From: an uncultured Saprospiraceae bacterium | Lineage (GTDB): Bacteria; Bacteroidota; Bacteroidia; Chitinophagales; Saprospiraceae | Length of the DNA stretch: 60,408 bases | Reading direction: 5' to 3' | NCBI GenBank assembly: GCA_937941765.1 | Contig: CALDGQ010000096.1 | Location: 1-60,408, forward strand | Shown here: positions 33,832 through 42,904 of the stretch, in pieces | How positions within the stretch are numbered: the first letter of the stretch is position 1 | Layout: every line of letters begins with the position of its first letter | Translations under genes and position numbers: made by a program | The notes under the pieces: model-generated | What the model saw: the letters and a program-made list of their open reading frames with translations, nothing else | What the model was told of the DNA's origin: nothing | Database searches by the model: none

Positions 33832-35130
33832 ATGATGTATAAAGAGGAAATTGAGCAGTTAAAGCAAGCCCTTGCCGCTTCCCCAAACAACAATTTTGTC
33901 AGAACCATGCTCATTAAAAAGATGCAGCATCACGCCGAATATATTGCTGAGTTAGAAACCTTATTGCAGGAAGCAATCAGAAATGAACCCAATAATATTG
34001 AGCTTAAAAGTATTTTAATTGATACCTATTTTAAACAAGATAAGTGTTCCGCTTGTATTGTGTTGGCAGAAGCAATTCATGATAAATCTGCAATGCCACT
34101 AAGTACTAGAGCGAGTATTGCTAAATGTTATTTAAGAGAAAATAATAAAGATGCTGCACGAGAATTGTATCAATTAATTGTGCAAGAAGATGAAAGTTAT
34201 GAAGACGAGGAGTTAGATAATGCCTTTCGAATGCGTGCCTCAACTCAAGCTGATGGAAGTGCGGATAGTAGTATGTTTACAAAACCTAACATCAACTTTG
34301 CGGATGTTGGTGGAATGGATGATGTCAAAAGAGAAATTGATCTCAAAATCATCAAGCCTTTAGAAAATGCTGAACTATTTGCTAGCTACGGAAAGAAAGC
34401 AGGTGGAGGAATCCTTTTGTACGGACCTCCAGGATGTGGTAAAACTTTTATTGCAAAAGCAACAGCTGGACAAATTAATGCTAATTTTATCAATATCGGA
34501 TTAGAAGATGTTTTGGATATGTGGCATGGCAATAGTGAGAAAAATTTGAACAAATATTTTACCCTCGCAAGAAGAAAAAAACCCTGCGTTATATTTATTG
34601 ATGAGGTCGATGCATTAGGTGCCAAACGTTCTGACCTGAGACAATCCGGTGGAAAAAATGTGATTCACCAATTCCTGTCAGAAATGGATGGTATCGCTGC
34701 CAGTAATGAAGGGGTTTTGATTATTGGTGCCACTAATGCTCCTTGGCATTTAGATTCTGCGTTTAGAAGACCTGGGAGATTTGACCGAATTATTTTCGTT
34801 CCTCCACCAGATGAAAAGAGTAAAGAAAAAATTATAGAATTAAAATTGGCTGGTAAACCGCAAGAAAAAATTGATTATAAAAAAATTGCCAAGAAAACTC
34901 CAGGATATAGTGGTGCAGATATTAATGCAATGATTGATATAGCCATTGAAAAAATATTGGAAGAAGCCATGAATACTGGAATTCCGAAAAAAATTACAAC
35001 AATGAACTTGCTAGATGCCGCAAAGCAACATCATGCAAGTACAGTAGATTGGTTTACCACCGCCAAAAATTATGCACTCTTCGCTAATAAATCTGGCCTC
35101 TATGATGCCATTATAAAATATTTGAAATGA
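33832..35130 (+). CDS. AAA+ ATPase with N-terminal TPR region
   Basis: 432 residues (ATG at 33835 is an alternative start). Residues 1-125 are TPR-like helices. After a linker comes one AAA+ domain of the classical Cdc48/FtsH/spastin type: FADVGGMDDVKREIDLKIIKPLEN, Walker A GPPGCGKT (198-205), Walker B VIFIDEVD (253-260), ATNAPWHLDSAFRRPGRFDR with the arginine fingers, and a C-terminal lid. No protease domain. Such ATPases remodel or unfold proteins. The next gene, a TPR membrane protein, overlaps it by 4 nt (ATGA), which suggests a membrane-tethered machine. Confidence 0.88.
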   Translation: MMYKEEIEQLKQALAASPNNNFVRTMLIKKMQHHAEYIAELETLLQEAIRNEPNNIELKSILIDTYFKQDKCSACIVLAEAIHDKSAMPLSTRASIAKCYLRENNKDAARELYQLIVQEDESYEDEELDNAFRMRASTQADGSADSSMFTKPNINFADVGGMDDVKREIDLKIIKPLENAELFASYGKKAGGGILLYGPPGCGKTFIAKATAGQINANFINIGLEDVLDMWHGNSEKNLNKYFTLARRKKPCVIFIDEVDALGAKRSDLRQSGGKNVIHQFLSEMDGIAASNEGVLIIGATNAPWHLDSAFRRPGRFDRIIFVPPPDEKSKEKIIELKLAGKPQEKIDYKKIAKKTPGYSGADINAMIDIAIEKILEEAMNTGIPKKITTMNLLDAAKQHHASTVDWFTTAKNYALFANKSGLYDAIIKYLK

Positions 35131-36365
35131 TAGGAATTGGGGATCGGGTAGTCCTACTCATTAATCAAGGACGAAATCAAGAAGCTAAAAAATTATTAGA
35201 AGATCACCTGGATAATAATCCAGAAAATGATGCTTTGAAATATTATTATGCATTTACATTGTTACGTCTAGGCGAAAATGATAAAAGCAGAGAGATTACG
35301 GATATGTTGATGACTGCCAATCCAGAGGATGCAAGAATCATGGAACTTTCTATTGATATTGATATCAAAGATGAGTTGCTTCAAAAGGCGGAATCAAAAG
35401 CAGAAATTTATATTGACATGGATCCGGGAAATGCATCCGCATACTTGTCAATGGCACAAGTAAAAGTAGCGCAGAATAATTACGATAAAACTCAATATTT
35501 TGTTGACAAAGCTTTAGAAATAGATCCAGAAAATATCAGTGCATTGAATTTGAAAATCATGGTGCAAGGTATTTTAGGAGAAGAAGATACCAATGCTTCT
35601 ATTGATACCGCTTTGGAATTGCAACCTGAAAACGCTTCTACCGTTGCCAATCACGGGATTCAATTGTTAAGAGAAGGGAAGACTGATGAAGCATTGGAGC
35701 GTTTAGAATATGCATTAAGTTTGGAGCCAACCAACTATTTAGCAAGATATGGAATGTTGGAAGCCATGAAAAATAAATTCTGGCCTTATCGAATGTTGTT
35801 TAAATTCAAAATGTTTTGTAGTAAATTGACTGCCAAAGGAAGTTGGGGTTTGATTATTGGATTTTATATTGTCTATCAAATAATTTTGAGCGTAGCAAGG
35901 AGTATGCCTCACTTAGAACCATTTTTAATGCCAATTGTGTACGCAATGTTTGGTTTCTTTATTTTAACATGGATTTTAGATCCATTAATGAATATTTATT
36001 TACAAACTAATAAATATGGAAAATTATTGTTAGAAAAAGACGATAAAAAAATGGCAAATCTATGTGGAATTGCACTAATTGGCGCTATCCTTTCATTATT
36101 ATTTATGATCGTCAGCCCAAGAGGAGCTTGGATGGCTATGATTTTTGGTCTAAGTCTGATCCCATTAGGCACTTTTTTAAATCCGACCCAAGCCAAGAAT
36201 CAAAAAAAGACCACTTATTTTACTATAGGCTTAGTCACAATTGGTTTACTCGCTTTACTTACTGGTGGGGATATGATCATCTTCGGTTTTATAATCGCTG
36301 TTTTTGCTTATCAATGGTATTTTAATAGTGTTATGATTGGTGAGAATGCTCGGGTGATGGATTAA
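35127..36365 (+). CDS. TPR-repeat integral membrane protein, partner of the AAA+ ATPase
   Basis: 412 residues. About five or six TPR units (residues 1-215) with typical spacing (NPENDALKYYYAFTLLRLGE, DPGNASAYLSMAQVKVAQNN, QPENASTVANHGIQLLREGK), then about six hydrophobic helices in the C-terminal half (235-405). Start overlaps the AAA+ stop by four bases, implying translational coupling. The TPRs should face the cytosol where the ATPase acts. No enzymatic motif seen; role unknown, perhaps a membrane docking platform. Confidence 0.82.
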   Translation: MIGIGDRVVLLINQGRNQEAKKLLEDHLDNNPENDALKYYYAFTLLRLGENDKSREITDMLMTANPEDARIMELSIDIDIKDELLQKAESKAEIYIDMDPGNASAYLSMAQVKVAQNNYDKTQYFVDKALEIDPENISALNLKIMVQGILGEEDTNASIDTALELQPENASTVANHGIQLLREGKTDEALERLEYALSLEPTNYLARYGMLEAMKNKFWPYRMLFKFKMFCSKLTAKGSWGLIIGFYIVYQIILSVARSMPHLEPFLMPIVYAMFGFFILTWILDPLMNIYLQTNKYGKLLLEKDDKKMANLCGIALIGAILSLLFMIVSPRGAWMAMIFGLSLIPLGTFLNPTQAKNQKKTTYFTIGLVTIGLLALLTGGDMIIFGFIIAVFAYQWYFNSVMIGENARVMD

Positions 36366-36451
36366 TTTTCGTCTATTAGTGAACGTCGAAATCAAGGACT
36401 CTTATATAGCTTCATTAAATCTTCATCGTTGACATTCAAGATTCTATATTC

Positions 36452-36473
36452 GATGCCAAAAGCTTTCGGCATC
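36452..36473. repeat. Near-perfect palindrome upstream of the methyltransferase
   Basis: GATGCC and GGCATC enclose AAAAGCTTTC, forming a 22-bp near-palindrome centred on AAGCTT. It ends 44 nt before the methyltransferase ATG and could be an operator or a decayed repeat. Confidence 0.4.
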
Positions 36474-36517
36474 TGAGGTTCAGTAACTATATTTGCGAAC
36501 CAAAAGAACTGTAAAGT

Positions 36518-37351
36518 ATGAGTAGTAAGGTGGATTATTTAAATGTAGGTTGTGGTAAGAAATTCCATCCAGATTGGGAGAACATCGATATGGTTTCGCA
36601 TAGCAAGCATGTCCGTGCTTATAATTTACTCAAAGGATTTCCTTATTCAGATCAACAATTTCAAGCAGTTTATCATTGTCAAGTCTTAGAACATATTCCT
36701 AAAGAAAGTGCTGCCACGTTTTTAAAAGAATGTCATCGAGTTTTAAAAACAGATGGAATACTAAGAGTCGTAGTTCCGGATTTAGAAAATATCATCAACG
36801 AATACAAAAGATTACTTGACGAAAACTTGACCAATCCGACTACTGCTTCAGAAGCCAATTATGACTGGATCATGTTAGAAATATATGATCAAACAATACG
36901 AAATAATTCGGGAGGACAAATGCGAGAATTTTTAGCTCAAGAAAAATTAGCAGATCCTGATTACATGGCTGGACGTATGGGATTTGTTGGATCCGAAATT
37001 CGCAAATCCGATCAGCAAGAGTCTACGCCTCAAAAAATGAATCGAGTAATCAAAGAAACAGGTTTATTCGGTTTTTTAAAATTGTCAGGTGGACTAGCAA
37101 AGCAAAAGATATTAAACCTTTTATTAGGAGAAAAATATCGGGTTGGAAGTTTTAGATTAGGAGGTGAAGTTCATTACTGGATGTATGATAGGTATTCTTT
37201 AACTCGATTGTTGAAGTCAGTTGGATTTCGAGACATTCAAATTAAAACGCCACAAACGAGTGATATTCCGAATTTCAATGCTTATGAATTAGATGTTAAG
37301 AAAGATATGATTTATGATCCCACCTCCTTGTTTATTGAGGCACGTAAGTAA
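36518..37351 (+). CDS. Class I SAM-dependent methyltransferase
   Basis: 277 residues. SAM-binding motif I is DYLNVGCGKKFHPDWENID near the N-terminus (NVGCG at about 6-10). A motif II/III region follows (FQAVYHCQVLEHIPKESAATFLKECHRVLKTDGILRVVVPD), the classic methyltransferase-11 layout. The conserved VLEHI block implies a small-molecule or lipid/glycan acceptor rather than nucleic acid. Proteins of this form often occur with polysaccharide or glycosyltransferase genes, but none is adjacent. Confidence 0.88.
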   Translation: MSSKVDYLNVGCGKKFHPDWENIDMVSHSKHVRAYNLLKGFPYSDQQFQAVYHCQVLEHIPKESAATFLKECHRVLKTDGILRVVVPDLENIINEYKRLLDENLTNPTTASEANYDWIMLEIYDQTIRNNSGGQMREFLAQEKLADPDYMAGRMGFVGSEIRKSDQQESTPQKMNRVIKETGLFGFLKLSGGLAKQKILNLLLGEKYRVGSFRLGGEVHYWMYDRYSLTRLLKSVGFRDIQIKTPQTSDIPNFNAYELDVKKDMIYDPTSLFIEARK

Positions 37352-37427
37352 AAGGTTTTGACCTTCATTAAATTCTTCTTAGAAATTTCCTAATTATTTA
37401 GCTATATTAGGTAGATAAAATGCTACC

Positions 37428-38162
37428 ATGCCAAAACAGATTTTAATAATAGCTTTACTTTTCGTTGTTTCCACTTCGAGTACATATTGCCAAAAAGGAT
37501 TCGGATTAAAATTTGGAGCATCAAGTGGTTGGCGTGTATTGACTGTTGCAAAATCTTCTCTTTATCGGTCCGAAAGATTTAAAGAAGAGTCGGTATTACT
37601 TCGTCCTGAAGTTCAAATATTCTATAATTATTTTGAAAAAAATGGATTTAAATTATCCGCTGGTATTGGTTATGCTGAACTTGGTTATCAAATAAACAGA
37701 TCACTTATCGATCCAGGATTCAGTCTAGTTACAACTGGTTTTGAAAAGGAATTATTTCGTTATAGAGCAAGATATTTAAGAGTTCCATTGAATTTCTCAA
37801 AATCAGTAGGAAAGAAAAAACGACTTGATATACAAGGTGGTATTTCTATATTGTATTTATTGAATAGCGAATTTCAATATTTAGTAAGAAGAAATATGTT
37901 TGAAACTAATGTTATTAATGAAGAGGAGTGGAAGGTCGGTGAAAATTTTCAACTCGCCTTTGATACTGGTATTTGTTATCATTTAAATCCAAACCAAAAA
38001 CATGGACTTGAAATTTGTTTAGAGACTAGCTTGCTATTCAATGGTTTTGAAAATGCGCATATTTCAGAGAGCGTATACAACATTGGACGTTTTGTAGGTG
38101 TAGACAAAACAACAAAAGAACATCTTTTGAGAATTAGCGTTCTCGTTAAATATGTGTTATAA
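37428..38162 (+). CDS. Outer-membrane beta-barrel protein (porin-family-like)
   Basis: 244 residues. Signal peptide MPKQILIIALLFVVSTSSTYC-Q. The rest alternates short hydrophobic beta strands with turns (GFGLKFGASSGWR, LRPEVQIFYNYFEKNGFKLSAGIGY, RARYLRVPLNFSKSVG, LLRISVLVKYVL), the pattern of small 8-10 stranded barrels such as the PorT/OmpW-like group of Bacteroidota. No ligand can be inferred. A second small barrel gene begins 15 nt downstream. Confidence 0.7.
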   Translation: MPKQILIIALLFVVSTSSTYCQKGFGLKFGASSGWRVLTVAKSSLYRSERFKEESVLLRPEVQIFYNYFEKNGFKLSAGIGYAELGYQINRSLIDPGFSLVTTGFEKELFRYRARYLRVPLNFSKSVGKKKRLDIQGGISILYLLNSEFQYLVRRNMFETNVINEEEWKVGENFQLAFDTGICYHLNPNQKHGLEICLETSLLFNGFENAHISESVYNIGRFVGVDKTTKEHLLRISVLVKYVL

Positions 38163-38177
38163 AAGTAGTATTCATTC

Positions 38178-38744
38178 ATGAAAAAAATATTTTCAACAAT
38201 AAATGCACTTTTATTAATTATAACTATTTCATATGCACAATTTGAAGTTAAGGTCAATCCAATTGAGCTTATTGTTAATCAATTAGAAGTCTCTGTTGAA
38301 TATGTCATTACTGAAAAACTAGGTATTGAAGTATCCAATGCCTTTTATTATGGAAACGCACCGCTATCTGGATTGACTACTGCTGAAAAATTTGAGCAAG
38401 GTGGATATCGACTGCGATTGGCAGCAAAATATTATTTCAAACCAAATATTCCAGGAAACAAGTTTTATTTGGGTCCTTACTTCGGTCCCCGTAAAGAAGT
38501 AGTGTCAGGTGATATCGCCCAATTTGGATATGATCCTGGATACGAATTGACCGCATTTTCGGTAGGTGTTTTGGGTGGGTATAAATACTTATTTAAGAAT
38601 GGAATTATATTGGAGTTTCAAGGAGGAATAGGATATGGATTTAATTCTCAGATATCTCCTAATGACCCCACTCTTAATGTTTATGTAGTTGAATTGTTAG
38701 AAATTGAGGCGGTACGATCACTTTCCATTGGATATCGTTTTTGA
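38178..38744 (+). CDS. Small outer-membrane beta-barrel protein
   Basis: 188 residues. Signal peptide ending ISYAQ. Strand-turn pattern (FEVKVNPIELIVNQLEVSVEY, GYRLRLAAKYYF, GNKFYLGPYFGPR, IILEFQGGIGYGF) ending SLSIGYRF with the C-terminal Phe of BAM substrates. The DUF3575-like phrase KVNPIELI is common in Bacteroidota barrel proteins. Co-transcribed with the preceding barrel gene. Function unknown. Confidence 0.72.
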   Translation: MKKIFSTINALLLIITISYAQFEVKVNPIELIVNQLEVSVEYVITEKLGIEVSNAFYYGNAPLSGLTTAEKFEQGGYRLRLAAKYYFKPNIPGNKFYLGPYFGPRKEVVSGDIAQFGYDPGYELTAFSVGVLGGYKYLFKNGIILEFQGGIGYGFNSQISPNDPTLNVYVVELLEIEAVRSLSIGYRF

Positions 38745-38877
38745 TTTGTTCGAAAGCGCTTCTTGCTTGTCATCCTGAGCTTCGGCATCTTCGCTAAACC
38801 GAATGCTATCTATGACAACTTTCACAACTAACCGTTAAGACATGATTTTTTTGTTACAAATGATTCGTGATTTAATT

Positions 38878-39035
38878 GTTGCAAATTAACCATAAGCTAA
38901 GCCCAAAGTAGGATTGTGTTGAGGGTGGCGGATTTTATATGTCTGAGGGACGAGTTTATAAAATCTAGCGTTTTTGTTTCTTTTTTGGCAATGCAAAAAG
39001 AAAAAAAATCGAGATTCCTCGAAAATAATAAACAT
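38878..39035. repeat. GTTGCAAATT hairpin repeat, copy 2
   Basis: Same landmarks as the copy at 18831: GTTGCAAATT, GGTGGCGGATTTTA, GAGGGACGAG, AAAATCTAG. Here the stem is GATTTTATA (38931-38939) with TATAAAATC (38957-38965); copy 1 has GATTTTAAA with TTTAAAATC, so one base pair differs on both sides. The 17-bp loop lacks the 22-bp insert of copy 1. Confidence 0.75.
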
Positions 39036-39106
39036 GAAAATCAATGGAGCAGATTATTATTTAAGTAAAAAATGCTCTATAAATTGGGGAAGATTTCTCC
39101 ACAAGG

Positions 39107-39132
39107 CCTGCCTGCTTTCGCACGAAGGCAGG
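39107..39132. repeat. CCTGCCT/AGGCAGG palindromic unit
   Basis: CCTGCCT (39107-39113) and AGGCAGG (39126-39132) form an inverted pair. The same arms occur in the insert at 18908-18929, and a related form (CCTGTCTG...CAGGCAGG) lies at 57788-57816. Confidence 0.7.
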
Positions 39133-39191
39133 TCGATCTTATTTATTGTCCAAGTAAGATGCAAGAATCATTATAAATTTAAGTAAACATT

Positions 39192-40241
39192 TTACCGATA
39201 AAGCGCCCCCAACAAATTCAACTCCTCCTTCACCTCATCAATTAGAACAGGGAAGTCAGTCTCCGTAATCCGTCTTCCTTGTCGATAAGGAAACATTTTC
39301 TTATAAGGAAATTTTGCATTCAATCTAATTTCAAAATCATAATATTCTGAAAGCAATATACCATTTGATGCATATAAAGGTAAGTCAATAGAAGTGGAAG
39401 TTAATTCATCGATTTGCCAATTAGGGACCAACCAAGGCGTAACGGTCGGAAAAACATTAAGCTGTCTTTGTAAGAGTACTGTTTTGTTAGGTAAGCGTTT
39501 TTCATTGGTCCACCAAATATCCAATACTTCTTCCATTGCTATAAAACTTTCTTCTTGACTCCAAACCACATCCAATTCATACAAAGCTTCTTCAATATAT
39601 TTGGTCATCGCTTCTTCAAAAGGCAATTCACTTTTCAACGCTTTCATACTGATCAATACACCCAACAAATTGGAGTAAGCATCTTCAGCCGAAAAACTGG
39701 AATATCTTTCAGGAACCATCGGAATCGTGGAAGCACCAAACCATGTTGCGATTTCATGCCACAAGGAAAGATCATAAGCAATTCTACCGGCTAGTTTTAT
39801 TTCATCTTCTATGGTCATTTCTTCACTCAAATTCAAAAACAATTTCTTTGATCCTCCTTCCTGACCCAATTTTTGAAATGAAACAGGAGTCTCTTTTGAC
39901 CTCAATATTTGAGTATATAAATAAGCAGTCCAATCAGCCTGATCACGCAAATGCGCTAAGTCAATAAACCCACCATTCTTTGTATAGATAATTCCGTTTT
40001 CTTCAGAAGCATGTCCTAGATAAACATGTTTCCCAATGGAATGAATGTCAGAAATTTCAGTGATTTTGACACCAGGGATGCCGACTAATTTCATGTCGTA
40101 ACCAAATGAACAACAAGTTCTAATAATTCGCGGAGGCGGAGAAGTCAATTGCTTTTTGGTCAACTCTGGAATTTTAGCAAACATCGAATTTGACAAAAGC
40201 AATAAAAGGATCAGTAAGGTAAAGGTTGAAATATTTTGCAC
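39192..40241 (-). CDS. DUF4056-like secreted protein
   Basis: 349 residues with a signal peptide (about 1-22, LLILLLLLSNSMFA). The mature start contains PPRIIRTCCSFGYDMKLVGIPGVKITEI and later YTKNGGFIDLAHLRDQADWTAY, DLSLWHEIATWFG and SFSAEDAYSNLLGVLI. This combination resembles DUF4056, a family of periplasmic or secreted proteins of unknown function. Conserved His in DLAHLRD and WHEIATW could bind metal, but that is speculative. Single gene. Confidence 0.7.
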   Translation of the reverse strand: MQNISTFTLLILLLLLSNSMFAKIPELTKKQLTSPPPRIIRTCCSFGYDMKLVGIPGVKITEISDIHSIGKHVYLGHASEENGIIYTKNGGFIDLAHLRDQADWTAYLYTQILRSKETPVSFQKLGQEGGSKKLFLNLSEEMTIEDEIKLAGRIAYDLSLWHEIATWFGASTIPMVPERYSSFSAEDAYSNLLGVLISMKALKSELPFEEAMTKYIEEALYELDVVWSQEESFIAMEEVLDIWWTNEKRLPNKTVLLQRQLNVFPTVTPWLVPNWQIDELTSTSIDLPLYASNGILLSEYYDFEIRLNAKFPYKKMFPYRQGRRITETDFPVLIDEVKEELNLLGALYR

Positions 40242-40512
40242 AGGAATTTGTTTTTACAATACAAAGGTAAAGTTACTTCTTGAAGGATGCTTGTTTTGTT
40301 TGATTTTTCTTTCGTTAATATTTGTGAGTTGTAATTTTTCTTCAGTTTGTAAAACTCATTTAACTTTCCACTTAGCCAATTTCAATATTAGCAATTAATG
40401 TTATATTTTTGTAACTCATTGCAACCTCCTTGTATTATTATGGGATGCCTTTGTTGGCAATCATACCCTCCGGTTTAATAACTACTTTTACTTTACGATT
40501 AAAATTACCCGA

Positions 40513-42621
40513 ATGAACTTTTTAAAACCACTACTACTTGTTAGTAGTATCCTTTTCTTTTGTACAACGATTTCAAGTGCCCAAAAAGTGAATCCCAAAG
40601 ATGTAACCATTGTTAGAGATGAATGGGGCGTACCACATATTTATGGAAAAACAGATGCCGATGCCGCTTATGGCATGTGTTATGCGCATTGTGAAGACAA
40701 CTTTAAAAACATCCAATCGACGATTGCAGCCATCCAATCTCGTTCTTCTGAAATTGATGGCATTGAAGGAGCAGGTTTTGATATAATTGCTTTTTTGACA
40801 AACGTAGATTACTATTTACCCGAAAATTTTGAACAACAATACACACCTCAATTTCTAAAAGTTTTAAATGCAAGTTGCCAGGCATACAATGACTATGCAG
40901 CAGCCAATCCTGATAAAATTGAGCTGAAAGGGTTGTTCCCAATGACCACCAGAGATATCATCAAAGGTTATTGTCTTGGACAAACCATTATGACAAATGT
41001 CGCATTTGATTTGGGTCGTCTGATAAAAGGTCAGATGGATGCTTATAATGTAAACAACGTGTTAACTGGTTCAAATGGTTTTGCTTTTAATAGATCGAAA
41101 TCCAAAGATGGTGTCACAACGATGGTTTCAAATACACATCAACCATTGGAAGGAACGCTAAGTTGGTATGAAGTGCATGTCAATAGCGAAGAAGGTTGGA
41201 ATTTTTTAGGAGCTACCTTTACGATTGGTGTCACCCCTTTTATTGGAACTAATGAACATTTAGGTTGGACACATACGGTTAACTATCCAGACTTCAGTGA
41301 TATTTATAAATTGGAAATGCACCCGACAGAAAAGAATAAATATAAATTTGATGGGACGTGGTCAGACTTGGAAGAAAGAGTTGTAAAATTGAAAGTGAAA
41401 ATCGGTCCGATTAAAATACCCGTTAAAAAGAAATTCTATTGGAGTAAATACGGTACCACTATTAAAAATAAAACAGGGTATTATTCAGTGCGATATGTTG
41501 CTGGCATGAATGTCAAAGCAGCTGAGCAATGGTACTATATGAATAAGGCAACAAATTTTGAAGAGTTTAAGGCGGCTTTAGATATTCTTGGAATTTGTAA
41601 TCAAAATGTTATATATGGAGATCAAGATGATAATATCTTTTATATGTGCAATGGTCAATTTCCTTACCGTGATCCTAAATTTGATTGGCAAGAAATACTT
41701 GATGGAAATACTTCTGAAAATTTATGGGAAGGAAATAAGTATCATCCTCGTAAAGAATTAGCGCAAATTGAAAACCCCAAAAGCGGTTATCTTTTTAATT
41801 GTAACAATACACCTTTTAATGCAACTGCTTTGGATGAAAACATCGATCCATCTACGATCGATCCGACTTTTGGGTACATGACACGCAATTCTAATAGAGC
41901 AATTCGTTTTCGAGAATTAATTGATCAATATGAAAAAGTTAGTTACGAAGATATTAAGAGGATAAAATACGATCAACAGTATTCCGACACAACCTTTTAT
42001 ACCTGGGCAATTGAAAATTTAGACGATATTTTTAGTATCGATACCAACAAGTATCCAGACCTTCAAGATGCAGTTGACATCATCAACGAATGGGATCGAA
42101 GTACAGATATTAAAAATGTAAATGCTTCTTTGATATTAGTAAGTATACATTTTGTTTTGGACGAAGTCATTAAACGAGGTGGTTTTTCAATGACTCAAAC
42201 TGTTGACCACGAAATTTTTATTAAATCCATTCGAAAAGCAAAGAGGCATTTAAAAAGAAATTTTGGAAAACTAAAAGTACCTCTAGGTTTGGTACAAAAA
42301 CATGTTAGAGGAAAAAAGGAACTGCCAGTAGGTGGTGGACCCGAAATTATGGCTGCCATGTACACGACCCCACATGACAATGGAACATTTAGAAGTTTCA
42401 TGGGTGATACTTATATTCTATTTGCTCAATATGATGGAGATAAAGTAATGGTTGAAACAGTCGTTCCATATGGTGCATCAAACAATAAAAAACACGTGCA
42501 TAGTGATGATCAAATGACTTTATATGCTGGTCAAAAATTGAAAAAAATGACGCTGGACAAAGCTGAGATAATGGCAAAAGCTGTTGAGCAATATCATCCT
42601 GGTTCAAGAAAAGGCGTTTAG
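40513..42621 (+). CDS. Penicillin acylase-family (S45) N-terminal-nucleophile amidohydrolase
   Basis: 702 residues. Signal peptide to about residue 23 (TTISSAQ). N-terminal VTIVRDEWGVPHIYGKTDADAAYGMCYAHCEDN is diagnostic for the family. The expected nucleophile is S187 in LTGSNGFAFN, the site where the precursor is processed and the beta chain begins; most relatives have GSNxW there. Later conserved segments: FIGTNEHLGWTHTVNYPD and YMTRNSNRAIRF. Acts in the periplasm or outside on N-acyl substrates such as beta-lactams, acyl-homoserine lactones or lipopeptides; the true substrate cannot be read from sequence. Confidence 0.92.
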   Translation: MNFLKPLLLVSSILFFCTTISSAQKVNPKDVTIVRDEWGVPHIYGKTDADAAYGMCYAHCEDNFKNIQSTIAAIQSRSSEIDGIEGAGFDIIAFLTNVDYYLPENFEQQYTPQFLKVLNASCQAYNDYAAANPDKIELKGLFPMTTRDIIKGYCLGQTIMTNVAFDLGRLIKGQMDAYNVNNVLTGSNGFAFNRSKSKDGVTTMVSNTHQPLEGTLSWYEVHVNSEEGWNFLGATFTIGVTPFIGTNEHLGWTHTVNYPDFSDIYKLEMHPTEKNKYKFDGTWSDLEERVVKLKVKIGPIKIPVKKKFYWSKYGTTIKNKTGYYSVRYVAGMNVKAAEQWYYMNKATNFEEFKAALDILGICNQNVIYGDQDDNIFYMCNGQFPYRDPKFDWQEILDGNTSENLWEGNKYHPRKELAQIENPKSGYLFNCNNTPFNATALDENIDPSTIDPTFGYMTRNSNRAIRFRELIDQYEKVSYEDIKRIKYDQQYSDTTFYTWAIENLDDIFSIDTNKYPDLQDAVDIINEWDRSTDIKNVNASLILVSIHFVLDEVIKRGGFSMTQTVDHEIFIKSIRKAKRHLKRNFGKLKVPLGLVQKHVRGKKELPVGGGPEIMAAMYTTPHDNGTFRSFMGDTYILFAQYDGDKVMVETVVPYGASNNKKHVHSDDQMTLYAGQKLKKMTLDKAEIMAKAVEQYHPGSRKGV

Positions 42622-42791
42622 GACAAATTTCTTCAATCTTTAGTTTAATACATAAATAACTGAATATTAGCGAAATATTCAAATTATTACTACTTTTGAG
42701 CTGTGAAGTAGGGGTCATATTATATTTTAATGTGACGTGTAAGTATTAATTCGTCAAAAACTTGGAAATAATCACATAATTATTTCTTCTA

Positions 42792-42893
42792 ATGAAAACC
42801 TTACTGAACCAACAACAATCCTTATCTCAATTGCAATGTCCTTATTGCGAACTATCATTTCAATTTGTAAACATTCACTTAATTCATAATTAA
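42792..42893 (+). CDS. Possible 33-residue ORF with a CPYC motif
   Basis: ATG at 42792 to TAA at 42893, 12 nt before the DUF937/OmpA gene. The product would be 33 residues, with many Gln and the segment LQCPYCELSF, a CxxC pair that could bind zinc or act as a thiol site. Short, with no recognised family and no Shine-Dalgarno sequence. It could be a leader peptide or chance. Confidence 0.25.
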   Translation: MKTLLNQQQSLSQLQCPYCELSFQFVNIHLIHN

Positions 42894-42904
42894 AACATAT
42901 AACA

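Larger units (their letters stand above)
38745..39191. other. Repeat-filled intergenic region
   Basis: 447 bp with no credible gene. It holds a GTCATCCTGAGCTTCGG fragment (38770 region), copy 2 of the GTTGCAAATT repeat (38878-39035) and a CCTGCCT/AGGCAGG palindrome (39107-39132). A 70-codon open frame from 38974 is made of repeat sequence and is not annotated as a gene. Confidence 0.65.

Noticed and set aside
38974..39186. 70-codon open frame on the plus strand
   Set aside because: It lies in the GTTGCAAATT repeat and a CCTGCCT palindrome; repeat-derived translation with no family match.
40404..40411. TATTTTTG as a promoter of the penicillin acylase
   Set aside because: It fits TAnnTTTG, but there is no -33 element at suitable spacing, and such AT-rich octamers are expected by chance here.
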